NCBI GenBank assembly: GCA_009787435.1
Contig: WRFW01000189.1
Span: forward strand, 1 to 11,329
Source: Defluviitaleaceae bacterium
GTDB taxonomy: Bacteria; Bacillota; Clostridia; Lachnospirales; UBA5962
Length of the DNA stretch: 11,329 bases
Direction: 5' to 3'
Shown here: positions 1-6,839 of the stretch, piece after piece
Layout: the number at the start of each line of letters is the position of its first letter
Numbering within the stretch: the stretch's first letter is position 1
Made by a program: the position numbers and the translations under genes
The notes under the pieces: model-generated
Told to the model about the DNA's origin: nothing
Database searches by the model: none
Seen by the model: only the letters and a program-made list of their open reading frames with translations

Positions 1-2425
1 CTGTGTCTTCTGGTGTTTGAAGCCTTAAATTTAAGAGCATACGAAGAGTATCTAATTGAATATTTGCTGAAAGCTCTTCAAACATATCATAGCTTATGAA
101 TTGGTATTCAACGAGTGGGTCTCTCTGCCCAAAAGCACGCAAAGAGATACCTTGTCTCATTTGGTCCATAGAATCTATGTGGTCTGTCCATTTTTGGTCT
201 ATCATACGAAGAAGTATAGAGCGTTCTATTTCACGCATTTTTTCTTCTGTTAGTTCTTGTTCTTTAGCTAAATATTTTCTCTTTATGCGGTCTATTAATT
301 CTTCTTTAAAGACTTGCTTGTTAGGCTTTTTCAAATCTTCTTCTGCCATAGATATTTTTTCGCCTTGAAGCAAGTGCAGGAAATATTCATTTAAGCCTGC
401 TAAATTAACTGGCTCTTCAATGCCATCTTCTTCAGAAATATTAGCATCCACTCCTCTTTCAACTACACTTTTAATGAAGCCTAATAGTTGTTCTCTTAAA
501 TCATCACCACGGAGAACTTTGTTACGCTCGCCATATATAGTTTCACGCTGTTCATTCATTACTTTATCATAGTCTAATAAATGTTTACGAATGCCGAAGT
601 TGTTACCCTCCACTTTCTTTTGAGCATTTTCTATACTTCTTGTAAGCATTGCGTGTTCTATTGGGTCATCTTCATCAATTTTTAAAGTGTCCATTAAGCG
701 ACCCATTTTTTCGCCGCCAAAAAGCCTAACTAAATCATCTTCAGTGGAAAGATAGAAACGGCTTTCACCAGGGTCTCCTTGCCTACCAGCACGCCCGCGA
801 AGCTGGTTATCTATTCTTCGTGATTCATGGCGTTCGGTGCCTATAATTTTTAAACCGCCTGCAGCGGCTACACCCTCGCCTAGCTTAATATCCGTACCAC
901 GCCCAGCCATATTTGTAGCAATTGTAACTGCACCTGCTTGCCCTGCCTGCTCTACTATCTCTGCTTCTTTTTCATGGTGTTTAGCATTTAAAACATTGTG
1001 TGGTATGCCCTCTTTTTTAAGAGCAGCACTTAAAAGCTCAGATTTTTCAATTGTTACAGTTCCGACTAACACAGGCTGCTTTTTTTCATAAGATTCTTTA
1101 ACGTCTCTAACTATAGCACGAATTTTAGCGGCTTGGGTTTTATAAATTTGGTCTGGATGGTCTAATCTTAAAAGGGGTTTATTAGTAGGAATTTGGACAA
1201 CGTCCATTCCGTATATGCTTCTAAATTCACCCTCTTCTGTCATCGCTGTACCTGTCATTCCGGCTTTTTTTTCATATTTATTAAAGAAATTTTGGAATGT
1301 AACAGTTGCCATAGTTTTGCTTTCGCGATTAACTTTAACATTTTCTTTAGCTTCTATAGCTTGGTGAAGCCCATCTGAATAGCGGCGGCCTTGCATTAAA
1401 CGACCTGTAAATTCATCCACTATAATTATCTCATCATCTTGGACTACATAATTTTGGTCTCTATGCATATTGTAATTTGCTTTTAAAGCATTGTTTACAT
1501 GGTGTTGTATTTCAATATTTTCAGCATCTGAAAAGTTATTAACACCAAAAAAACGCTCCGCTTTAACGACCCCTTCTTGAGTTAAAGTAACTGTCTTGGC
1601 TTTTTCATCAACTACGAAGTCGCCCTCTTCTTTAATTTCTTCACGAGTTAGAGGATTTAAAGCTTCTTTTTCGTTTAAAAACTGCCCTTTTTTAAGTGTC
1701 TTTGCGAAACTATCCGCTACTTTATAAAGCTGTGTGCTTTTATTTCCTTGCCCAGAGATAATTAAAGGTGTTCTAGCTTCATCAATAAGGATAGAGTCGA
1801 CCTCATCGACTATAGCAAAGACTAACCCACGCTGAACTAAGTCTTTTTCATATACTACCATGTTATCTCTAAGATAATCAAAGCCTAGCTCGTTATTTGT
1901 TGCATATGTTATATCACAGGCGTACGCTTCTCGCCTTTCTTCGGGCTTCATATTATTAAGAATACAACCAGTGGTGAGCCCTAAGAAGCCATAAAGAAGC
2001 CCCATTTCTTCGGAGTCTCTTTTTGCTAAGTAGTCGTTAACGGTAACTACGTGCACACCACGCCCTGTTAAAGCGTTTAAATAGGCGGGTGCGGTTGCAA
2101 CTAATGTTTTACCCTCACCAGTTCGCATTTCAGCAATACGCCCCTCATGAAGCACAATACCACCTATTAATTGCACTTCAAAGTGTCTCATATTGTGGAC
2201 ACGTTTGGAAGCTTCCCTAACTACTGCATAAGCTTCGGGAAGAATATCATCTAAGGTTTCGCCTTTTTCTAATCTCTGTTTAAATTCATCCGTCTTTGCT
2301 TTTAATTCTTCATCTGAAAGCTTTTGCAAAGCGGGTTCATAACTATCTATTTCTGCTATTCTAGGTTTTATCCTCTTAACTTCTTTTTCACTATAGTTTC
2401 CAAATATCTTTTGTAAAAGTCCCAT
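1..2425 (-). CDS. secA: Protein translocase subunit SecA (C-terminus outside window)
   Basis: SecA is the cytoplasmic ATPase that drives preproteins through the SecYEG channel. The reverse-strand reading is stop-free for 808 codons and keeps frame to the window edge. It shows the Walker A core GEGKT at residues 103-107 inside MRTGEGKT, the DEVDS Walker B region near 207, DEFTGR, the GMTGTA motif, the NMAGRGTDI motif and the QLRGRAGRQGDPG segment, and ends in the helical scaffold (WTDHIDSMDQMRQGI). B. subtilis SecA is about 840 residues, so only a short tail is missing; whether it carries the zinc-binding tail cannot be seen. The start is the ATG at 2425, preceded by AGAGGT at 2437-2442 with 11 bases between. 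The gene diverges from the next one and has its own promoter. Nothing suggests a second, accessory SecA. Confidence 0.98.
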   Translation of the reverse strand, partial: MGLLQKIFGNYSEKEVKRIKPRIAEIDSYEPALQKLSDEELKAKTDEFKQRLEKGETLDDILPEAYAVVREASKRVHNMRHFEVQLIGGIVLHEGRIAEMRTGEGKTLVATAPAYLNALTGRGVHVVTVNDYLAKRDSEEMGLLYGFLGLTTGCILNNMKPEERREAYACDITYATNNELGFDYLRDNMVVYEKDLVQRGLVFAIVDEVDSILIDEARTPLIISGQGNKSTQLYKVADSFAKTLKKGQFLNEKEALNPLTREEIKEEGDFVVDEKAKTVTLTQEGVVKAERFFGVNNFSDAENIEIQHHVNNALKANYNMHRDQNYVVQDDEIIIVDEFTGRLMQGRRYSDGLHQAIEAKENVKVNRESKTMATVTFQNFFNKYEKKAGMTGTAMTEEGEFRSIYGMDVVQIPTNKPLLRLDHPDQIYKTQAAKIRAIVRDVKESYEKKQPVLVGTVTIEKSELLSAALKKEGIPHNVLNAKHHEKEAEIVEQAGQAGAVTIATNMAGRGTDIKLGEGVAAAGGLKIIGTERHESRRIDNQLRGRAGRQGDPGESRFYLSTEDDLVRLFGGEKMGRLMDTLKIDEDDPIEHAMLTRSIENAQKKVEGNNFGIRKHLLDYDKVMNEQRETIYGERNKVLRGDDLREQLLGFIKSVVERGVDANISEEDGIEEPVNLAGLNEYFLHLLQGEKISMAEEDLKKPNKQVFKEELIDRIKRKYLAKEQELTEEKMREIERSILLRMIDQKWTDHIDSMDQMRQGISLRAFGQRDPLVEYQFISYDMFEELSANIQLDTLRMLLNLRLQTPEDT

Positions 2426-2475
2426 CTACGTATCATACCTCTGTTAAAAAAATTCTTAAAAAATGCTTACCTACT

Positions 2476-2504
2476 ATTTTAACAATATTTTAACCAAAAT
2501 GCAA
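2476..2504 (-). promoter_or_regulatory. Sigma-A promoter of secA
   Basis: On the minus strand, TTGCAT (2499-2504) and TAAAAT (2476-2481) are separated by 17 bases, and a TG lies one base before the -10 (extended -10). The predicted transcript start is near 2469, giving a leader of about 44 bases before the secA ATG. Confidence 0.6.
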
Positions 2505-2621
2505 GTAAAATATAGAATTTTTTTTAACCACTTGCAGGGGGCTGATATAAATGAGGGTTATTTTATCAAAAGATGTATATTGGATAGGCTTCTTTAAATT
2601 GTTGTAACATGTTTTTTGTTG

Positions 2622-2651
2622 TTTACATATTAAGGGGTGATGTGGTATAAT
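2622..2651 (+). promoter_or_regulatory. Sigma-A promoter of the 222-residue exported protein gene
   Basis: TTTACA (2622-2627) and TATAAT (2646-2651) lie 18 bases apart, with the extended -10 motif TGG directly before TATAAT. The first in-frame ATG, at 2650, falls inside this -10 box, so it cannot be the start of translation from this promoter. The ATG at 2686 is supported instead. Confidence 0.7.
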
Positions 2652-2685
2652 GGTATTAAGAATAAATGAAAAAAAGAGGTGTGAT

Positions 2686-3354
2686 ATGAATAAAATAATT
2701 TTGGGTGTTTTGGTTATGATGCCTATTATTGGATTTGGAATTAGCAGGAATTCTGAAAGTAGATTAAGAGGTATTGTTGATAATGTTAGAAGCATAATCT
2801 TATTAACGGCTGAACAAAATTCAAACACAAATTATACTTTAGAAATAATTGAAGTTGACTATATTTTTGTAACAAACGCTAGTAATACAATAGAACCAAG
2901 AAAACTAAAGCAGGGGGATAAATTTCTTAACATGGTTCTATATAATATAAAAAATTCAACAATATTTTCAAGAAATAATAAAATGTATCACCATACAGCA
3001 GTAGCTGAATTTTTTGGAGACCTATTAGTAACAGGCAATTTTATAGTTTGGCACGATATATTTGAAAATCCATTTATTCTTTTTAACCCCCATAAACAAT
3101 ATAATGAATTATTTCCTATTTCAATATACGATGATCAAAGAAACTTAAAATTCACCATACAAAATGAAGTAAAATTTTTTAAAATAGCAGAAATTAAATT
3201 ACATGAAACAATACTAAATTTTTATGAATTTTTCTACTCTGAAAAACAAGAAGTTATTTTTGAAAATATAACAATACGGTTAGATAACTTTACTCTAGTA
3301 TTTATGGACAACGGCGGTTTAAGCAGTATAAATATTTTAGAAATTATTAATTAA
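2686..3354 (+). CDS. Exported or membrane-anchored protein of unknown function
   Basis: I do not recognise this 222-residue protein. The start at 2686 has AGAGG (2675-2679) six bases upstream and places a classic hydrophobic N-terminus first (MNKIILGVLVMMPIIGFGI, residues 1-19), either a signal peptide or a single membrane anchor. The longer frame from 2650 is excluded because that ATG lies in the promoter. The rest is rich in Asn, Ile, Phe and Lys, has no cysteine, and alternates short hydrophobic strands with polar turns, which suggests a beta-rich extracytoplasmic domain. No catalytic motif or lipobox is visible. The gene stands alone, diverges from secA and converges on the B-repeat/M23 gene across a shared hairpin. 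It is A+T-rich even for this window. Confidence is high that it is a gene and nil for its function. Confidence 0.8.
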   Translation: MNKIILGVLVMMPIIGFGISRNSESRLRGIVDNVRSIILLTAEQNSNTNYTLEIIEVDYIFVTNASNTIEPRKLKQGDKFLNMVLYNIKNSTIFSRNNKMYHHTAVAEFFGDLLVTGNFIVWHDIFENPFILFNPHKQYNELFPISIYDDQRNLKFTIQNEVKFFKIAEIKLHETILNFYEFFYSEKQEVIFENITIRLDNFTLVFMDNGGLSSINILEIIN

Positions 3355-3364
3355 TAATAAAATC

Positions 3365-3396
3365 AAAGTTGCTGATAAATAAAAACCAGCAACTTT
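3365..3396 (-). terminator. Hairpin terminator between convergent genes
   Basis: AAAGTTGCTG (3365-3374) and CAGCAACTTT (3387-3396) form a perfect 10-bp stem with a 12-base loop. Read on the minus strand, the stem is followed by a T-rich run (gattttattatt), which suits the B-repeat/M23 gene ending at 3408. Read on the plus strand, it sits 10 bases after the stop of the 222-residue gene with a weaker T tract, so it may serve both genes. Confidence 0.7.
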
Positions 3397-3407
3397 AATA
3401 AATAAAA

Positions 3408-6230
3408 TTAATATGCTCCAAATCTATACTGTTTTTCAAGGTCGAAAAATCTTAATGGGTCTAATCTTAAACCATTTCTTATAACTTCAATGTGAATATG
3501 TGTTCTCCAAGATGGCTCACCGCCAACAGTTCCTATTCTAGCCCCTCTTTGAACTCTATGACCAACTTGTATACCTAAAGAAATAGGAGTTTCAAATCCA
3601 CCTCTATGGTCAACATGCAAATATCTTAAAACATAAATAACCCCGTTAATAGAAGTCTCTATATCTACAAAAGAACCTCCATTATTTCTCATTTCTATTG
3701 CTGTTACTGTTCCATCTAACATAGAATATAATTCTAAACCTTGTCTTCCTAAAGTTCCAATATCAATAGCTCCCCAAGAATTATGATTTTGTCTTATTAC
3801 TCCTGCATGAGAAAATGACCCCCAAAATCCTTGTGAAAAGTTACTATCGTTATTATTTGTAAATGGTAATACATAGGATCCAGTATATATTGCTTGATGA
3901 AGTTGAGAAAGCGAATTATTAGCTTGGCGTAGATCACTCTGATAATTAGCATTATTTCTTGCTCTAGTATCATTAAAATTACTTACTTCTGAAGTACGCA
4001 TATCAAGATTTTGAGTTGGTTGAATAACGAAGAATGAATTTGGAGCAGATGAAGTATGGTCAAAGTGTTCTCTAACCGAAAACTCTAACTCTCGCCAACC
4101 CTCATGGCTGTTGCCAACCCTAGCGGATAGGGCTATTCTATATCTATGCCCTGCTGTAAGCAAATCTTGCCTTATTGTGAAGCTTCTATTGTTTGAAGCA
4201 ACCGTTGTTTGCGGAATAATTAAAGGCGTTTGTGGGGCTGTTAAATCTCTTACTGCTATCGTTTGTATTAAGTTATTAACTTCAGGATTATATACCCAAT
4301 TAACTTCAACATTATGGTTTTCAACTGGGGAAGCTATTGGCGGTGATATTATTATTGGTGGATTTGTTCGCCATTGGGCAAAAAAGGTTATATCTGCTGT
4401 TATTATTGTAGTTGTATCTATTTGCGTGCCACCTGTAGCAGAAGTAAACCAACCTAAAAAAGTATGACCATCTCTAGTGCCTGAAGATGGCAAAAATGGT
4501 AATGTACGACCATTCAAAACAGGTATAGTTAAATTATTGCCAATACCACCGTTACGATTAAAAACTACTATTCTATTAGGCAGTTGTGTACTTCCTGTAA
4601 GCGGTCTCCAACCTGCAACTAAAGTAATAGAAGAACTAACCAACATATTCATATTTACCAAACCGCCTGCTAATGAGTTTAAATGCCAACCTATAAATTC
4701 ATAACCCTCTCTATTTAAAGTCGGTAATACACCATCTATAAGTCCAGAGATTTCTCTTAAAGGTCTGTTTAAAAATACATTAAAAAATGCACCAGGGTCT
4801 CTTACTCCATTGCCATCAAATCTTATCCAAACACGCCAACTTGCAAATACGGTCATATTCCCTGTTATTATTGTATTAGGTGTTATTTGCCCACCCGTTC
4901 CATTTTGTCCTGTCCACCAACCTCCAAAAGACATATTCGGTCTAATAGAAGCGGCGGCTGGCGGCAATATGCCTATCGGTGTACCTATTACTACTTGTCT
5001 TGTGTGGTTACTTCCCCAACCCATAGTATTAAATGTAACCGTTGCAGTTGATACATTAGCCAATGGTGTCCACCTTGCAAATAAGATTGTACTTTCAGCG
5101 AGAGTAGAAGGGTTTTGCTGCCACCTTTCAGTTGGCGTTCTAAACCAACCCTCAAATCTAAAATTTGGTCTCGTTGGAGTTGGAAAAGCTGCTCTTTCAT
5201 CTCTACATATCATTTGTATAAAATTAGGGGTTACTGTTCCACCCATTGGGTTAAACTGAACTGTTATACGCCACCTTGCAAAAAAGGTAACATCTGCTGT
5301 TATTATACTGCTTTCATTTATTTGATTAGTGCTTCTTGCAGCTTCAGTAAACCAGCCTGCAAATGTGTGCCCTTGTCTCGTTGGTGTTGGAAGTATGCCT
5401 ATTGGATTATTTATAGTTACACTTCTTCTCAGTACACCACCCTCTCCACCATTTGGGTTAAATTGCACTGTTCTTACTATTGGCGTCCATCTTGCGAAAA
5501 AGGTTATATTTTCTGTTATTAATGTTTGGGTCGTTAATCTTTGCCCACCATTTGGTTGTGTCCACCAACCATTGAAAATGTAGTTTGGTCTTGTTGGGTT
5601 TGCCCAATTTCTGAGGGTAGAGTTTAATTGTGCAATTACTGTTCTCATTGGCATATTGCTTTGATTTCCACCTATAAAAGTTATAACGGCGTGCCACCTT
5701 GCAAAATAAGTAACACTAGCTGTTACACTTGTAGTTTCGGTTACTTGAGCACCGCCAACTGTATTAAACCACCAGCCGCCAAAAGTTATATTTCTGCCAA
5801 TTGGAATTGGAAGCGGACCAATTGGAGCTACTGTAAGTATATCTCTAGTAGTTGGAGAAACTGCACCTAAAGTAGGATTAAAAGTAACTGTTGCTCGCCA
5901 CCTTGCAAAAAAGGTTGTGTGCCTAGTTATCATATGATTTGGGGTTATTTGCGTGCCGCCAGTTCTTTCTGTCCACCAACCGGCAAAAGTATGGTTTGCT
6001 CTTGCGATTGTATGTAAAGCCCCTATATTTTGCCCACTGAAAACTTGACGAGTTGTGTTAGCAGCTGTGCCGCCGTTTGCATTAAAGGTTACTGTTACTG
6101 TCCATCTTGCAAAAAGCCTCATATTTGTTGATACTATAGTATTTTGATTTACTTGATTGCCACCATTTGGGTCTGTCCACCAACCGGCAAAGGTGTGGTT
6201 TGCTCTTGTGATTGTAGTAAGAAGCCCCAA
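3408..6230 (-). CDS. B-repeat surface protein with C-terminal LytM/M23 domain (main part of a frameshifted gene)
   Basis: This 940-codon frame carries nine of ten InlB-type B-repeats (Listeria-Bacteroides repeat, Flg_new), each ending in GWW/GWF...FARW, up to residue 620. An Ig/fibronectin-III-like domain follows (about 622-722; note GHRYRIALSARVG), then a polar, probably helical linker (745-785) and a LytM/M23 peptidase-like domain (about 801-927). The M23 part keeps Asp823, the YLH histidine (872) and the HIH pair (911-913), but the residue four before Asp823, normally the zinc-binding His of HxxxD, is Trp819. The domain may therefore be inactive or use another ligand, such as His816. The TTG at 6230 has no ribosome binding site and cuts into repeat 2, so this is not an independent gene. 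It continues the 6244-6606 frame after a one-base shift near 6290-6310; restored, the product is 1065 residues. It is probably a cell-wall-associated adhesin or scaffold. It could be a pseudogene, a phase-variable gene or a sequencing error. Confidence 0.85.
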   Translation of the reverse strand: MGLLTTITRANHTFAGWWTDPNGGNQVNQNTIVSTNMRLFARWTVTVTFNANGGTAANTTRQVFSGQNIGALHTIARANHTFAGWWTERTGGTQITPNHMITRHTTFFARWRATVTFNPTLGAVSPTTRDILTVAPIGPLPIPIGRNITFGGWWFNTVGGAQVTETTSVTASVTYFARWHAVITFIGGNQSNMPMRTVIAQLNSTLRNWANPTRPNYIFNGWWTQPNGGQRLTTQTLITENITFFARWTPIVRTVQFNPNGGEGGVLRRSVTINNPIGILPTPTRQGHTFAGWFTEAARSTNQINESSIITADVTFFARWRITVQFNPMGGTVTPNFIQMICRDERAAFPTPTRPNFRFEGWFRTPTERWQQNPSTLAESTILFARWTPLANVSTATVTFNTMGWGSNHTRQVVIGTPIGILPPAAASIRPNMSFGGWWTGQNGTGGQITPNTIITGNMTVFASWRVWIRFDGNGVRDPGAFFNVFLNRPLREISGLIDGVLPTLNREGYEFIGWHLNSLAGGLVNMNMLVSSSITLVAGWRPLTGSTQLPNRIVVFNRNGGIGNNLTIPVLNGRTLPFLPSSGTRDGHTFLGWFTSATGGTQIDTTTIITADITFFAQWRTNPPIIISPPIASPVENHNVEVNWVYNPEVNNLIQTIAVRDLTAPQTPLIIPQTTVASNNRSFTIRQDLLTAGHRYRIALSARVGNSHEGWRELEFSVREHFDHTSSAPNSFFVIQPTQNLDMRTSEVSNFNDTRARNNANYQSDLRQANNSLSQLHQAIYTGSYVLPFTNNNDSNFSQGFWGSFSHAGVIRQNHNSWGAIDIGTLGRQGLELYSMLDGTVTAIEMRNNGGSFVDIETSINGVIYVLRYLHVDHRGGFETPISLGIQVGHRVQRGARIGTVGGEPSWRTHIHIEVIRNGLRLDPLRFFDLEKQYRFGAY

Positions 6231-6516
6231 TGGCTGCCCACTATTAACTATGCGGCGAGTTGTGCCACCGTTTCCGCCGTTTGGATAAAAAGTTATTGTT
6301 CTTTGGATTGCTTGCCCACCTAGCGAAAACTGTAATTGCTCTCGTTATTATTTCATTTGGTGTTATTTCTCGCCCGCCTATCCTTTCTGCCCACCAACCT
6401 CTAAAGTTAAAATGCTCCCTTGAAGCTGTTGGCAAAGTGCCTATTGGCTCACCAGGTCTTATTAATACTAACCCTCTACCCTCTTCTATTGTGCCACCAT
6501 TTGCATTAAAGGTTAC
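4371..6516 (-). repeat. Tandem array of ten InlB-type B-repeats (protein level)
   Basis: Ten diverged units of about 65-78 residues, each following the pattern VTFN.NGG, then P-IG-LPT, R.-HTFAGWW, GG.QI, TxIITADITFFARW. The array starts in the short upstream frame at 6516 and ends at Trp620 of the large frame (4371). Unit 2 spans the frameshift. Units 7-9 are the most degenerate: FASW or VAGW replaces FARW in 8 and 9, and insertions occur. B-repeats form beta-grasp modules used as stalks or binding units in bacterial surface proteins. The divergence between units suggests an old array rather than recent slippage copies. Confidence 0.9.
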
Positions 6517-6606
6517 GGGGCGTGGAATGGTAATTTCATCTCTTAAGCTTTCTGTACCTGTTATTGATGAGCGGTTTTGTATACTTAATTCTTCTGTTTC
6601 TTTCAC
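6244..6606 (-). CDS. N-terminal fragment of the B-repeat/M23 surface protein (first B-repeat)
   Basis: This frame codes for a polar lead of about 30 residues, then the first B-repeat (VTFNANGG ... FRGWW ... VFARW), and then runs into a meaningless basic tail ending at 6244. In the +1 frame the repeat pattern resumes at once (ITFYPNGGNGG, then TTRRIVNSGQPLG), joining the large downstream frame. The start chosen is the GTG at 6606, because AAGGAG lies nine bases upstream. A GTG at 6669 would add 21 residues but has no good ribosome binding site, and an in-frame stop lies just above it. Neither start gives a signal peptide or membrane segment, which is odd for a B-repeat protein. The original N-terminus may have been lost. 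No convincing sigma-A promoter was seen between this gene and the one ending at 6840. Confidence 0.7.
   Translation of the reverse strand: MKETEELSIQNRSSITGTESLRDEITIPRPVTFNANGGTIEEGRGLVLIRPGEPIGTLPTASREHFNFRGWWAERIGGREITPNEIITRAITVFARWASNPKNNNFLSKRRKRWHNSPHS
6290..6310 (-). other. Frameshift site in the B-repeat/M23 gene
   Basis: Minus-strand sequence CCAAAGAACAATAAC joins two frames that encode the same repeat pattern. Removing one base here gives ...FARWASNPRTITFYPNGG..., which matches the linkers of other units (for example TPIVRTVQFNPNGG). The distance from 6606 to 3408 is 3n+1 bases, exactly one base too many. Confidence 0.85.
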
Positions 6607-6615
6607 AGTTAAATT

Positions 6616-6621
6616 CTCCTT
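6616..6621 (-). promoter_or_regulatory. Ribosome binding site deciding the GTG start at 6606
   Basis: AAGGAG on the minus strand, nine bases before GTG at 6606-6604. It is much better than anything in front of the alternative GTG at 6669. Confidence 0.6.
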
Positions 6622-6734
6622 AGTTTTATTTAGAAAGTTTTTGAAAAACTTATCTCTAACTATTTCCACAAAATTAAGGAGATTTTCACCCTATCATTAA
6701 AGCTTTGTAATCACTTTGTGATATAGCAGGAAAA

Positions 6735-6815
6735 AAAATAAAAACTAATTCTATATTGCGAACAATTTTAGCCACTGCTTCCTAACTGTGTGCATATAGT
6801 ATTAGTTTTTATTTT
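6735..6815 (-). terminator. Long AT-rich palindrome, candidate terminator of the stalk/thioredoxin-like gene
   Basis: Arms 6735-6756 and 6794-6815 are 22 bases each and pair at 21 positions, with a 37-base loop whose ends can pair further with bulges. On the minus strand it begins 24 bases after the stop of the gene ending at 6840. After the second arm the transcript runs into a T tract (eight A at 6731-6738 on the plus strand, part of them within the arm). This fits a rho-independent terminator, but the stem is almost all A-T and the arms are unusually long. A small mobile-element remnant or an RNA processing site is an alternative. No target-site duplication is seen. Confidence 0.5.
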
Positions 6816-6839
6816 ATAGGGGCAAATTAATAGTGTGTC

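Noticed and set aside
96..1378. Plus-strand ORFs at 96-368, 837-1091 and 1193-1378
   Set aside because: They are shadows of secA, whose conserved motifs are continuous on the other strand through this whole stretch.
2490..2828. Minus-strand ORF of 112 codons
   Set aside because: It runs antisense across two promoters and the start of the exported protein gene, has no ribosome binding site, and shows no recognisable domain.
4111..5870. Several ORFs on both strands within the B-repeat region (for example 4810-5259 and 5115-5522)
   Set aside because: They are out-of-frame or antisense readings of the repetitive B-repeat coding sequence; their apparent repeats come from it.
4371..6516. CRISPR array or DNA-level satellite
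   Set aside because: The periodicity is about 200 bases, follows codons, and is diverged at DNA level; there are no constant short repeats with spacers.
6260..6700. Plus-strand ORF of 146 codons
   Set aside because: It is antisense to the first B-repeat and has no promoter or ribosome binding site of its own.
6735..6815. Insertion-sequence ends or an invertible promoter
   Set aside because: There is no transposase or recombinase gene nearby, no target duplication, and the 37-base interior holds no recognisable promoter.
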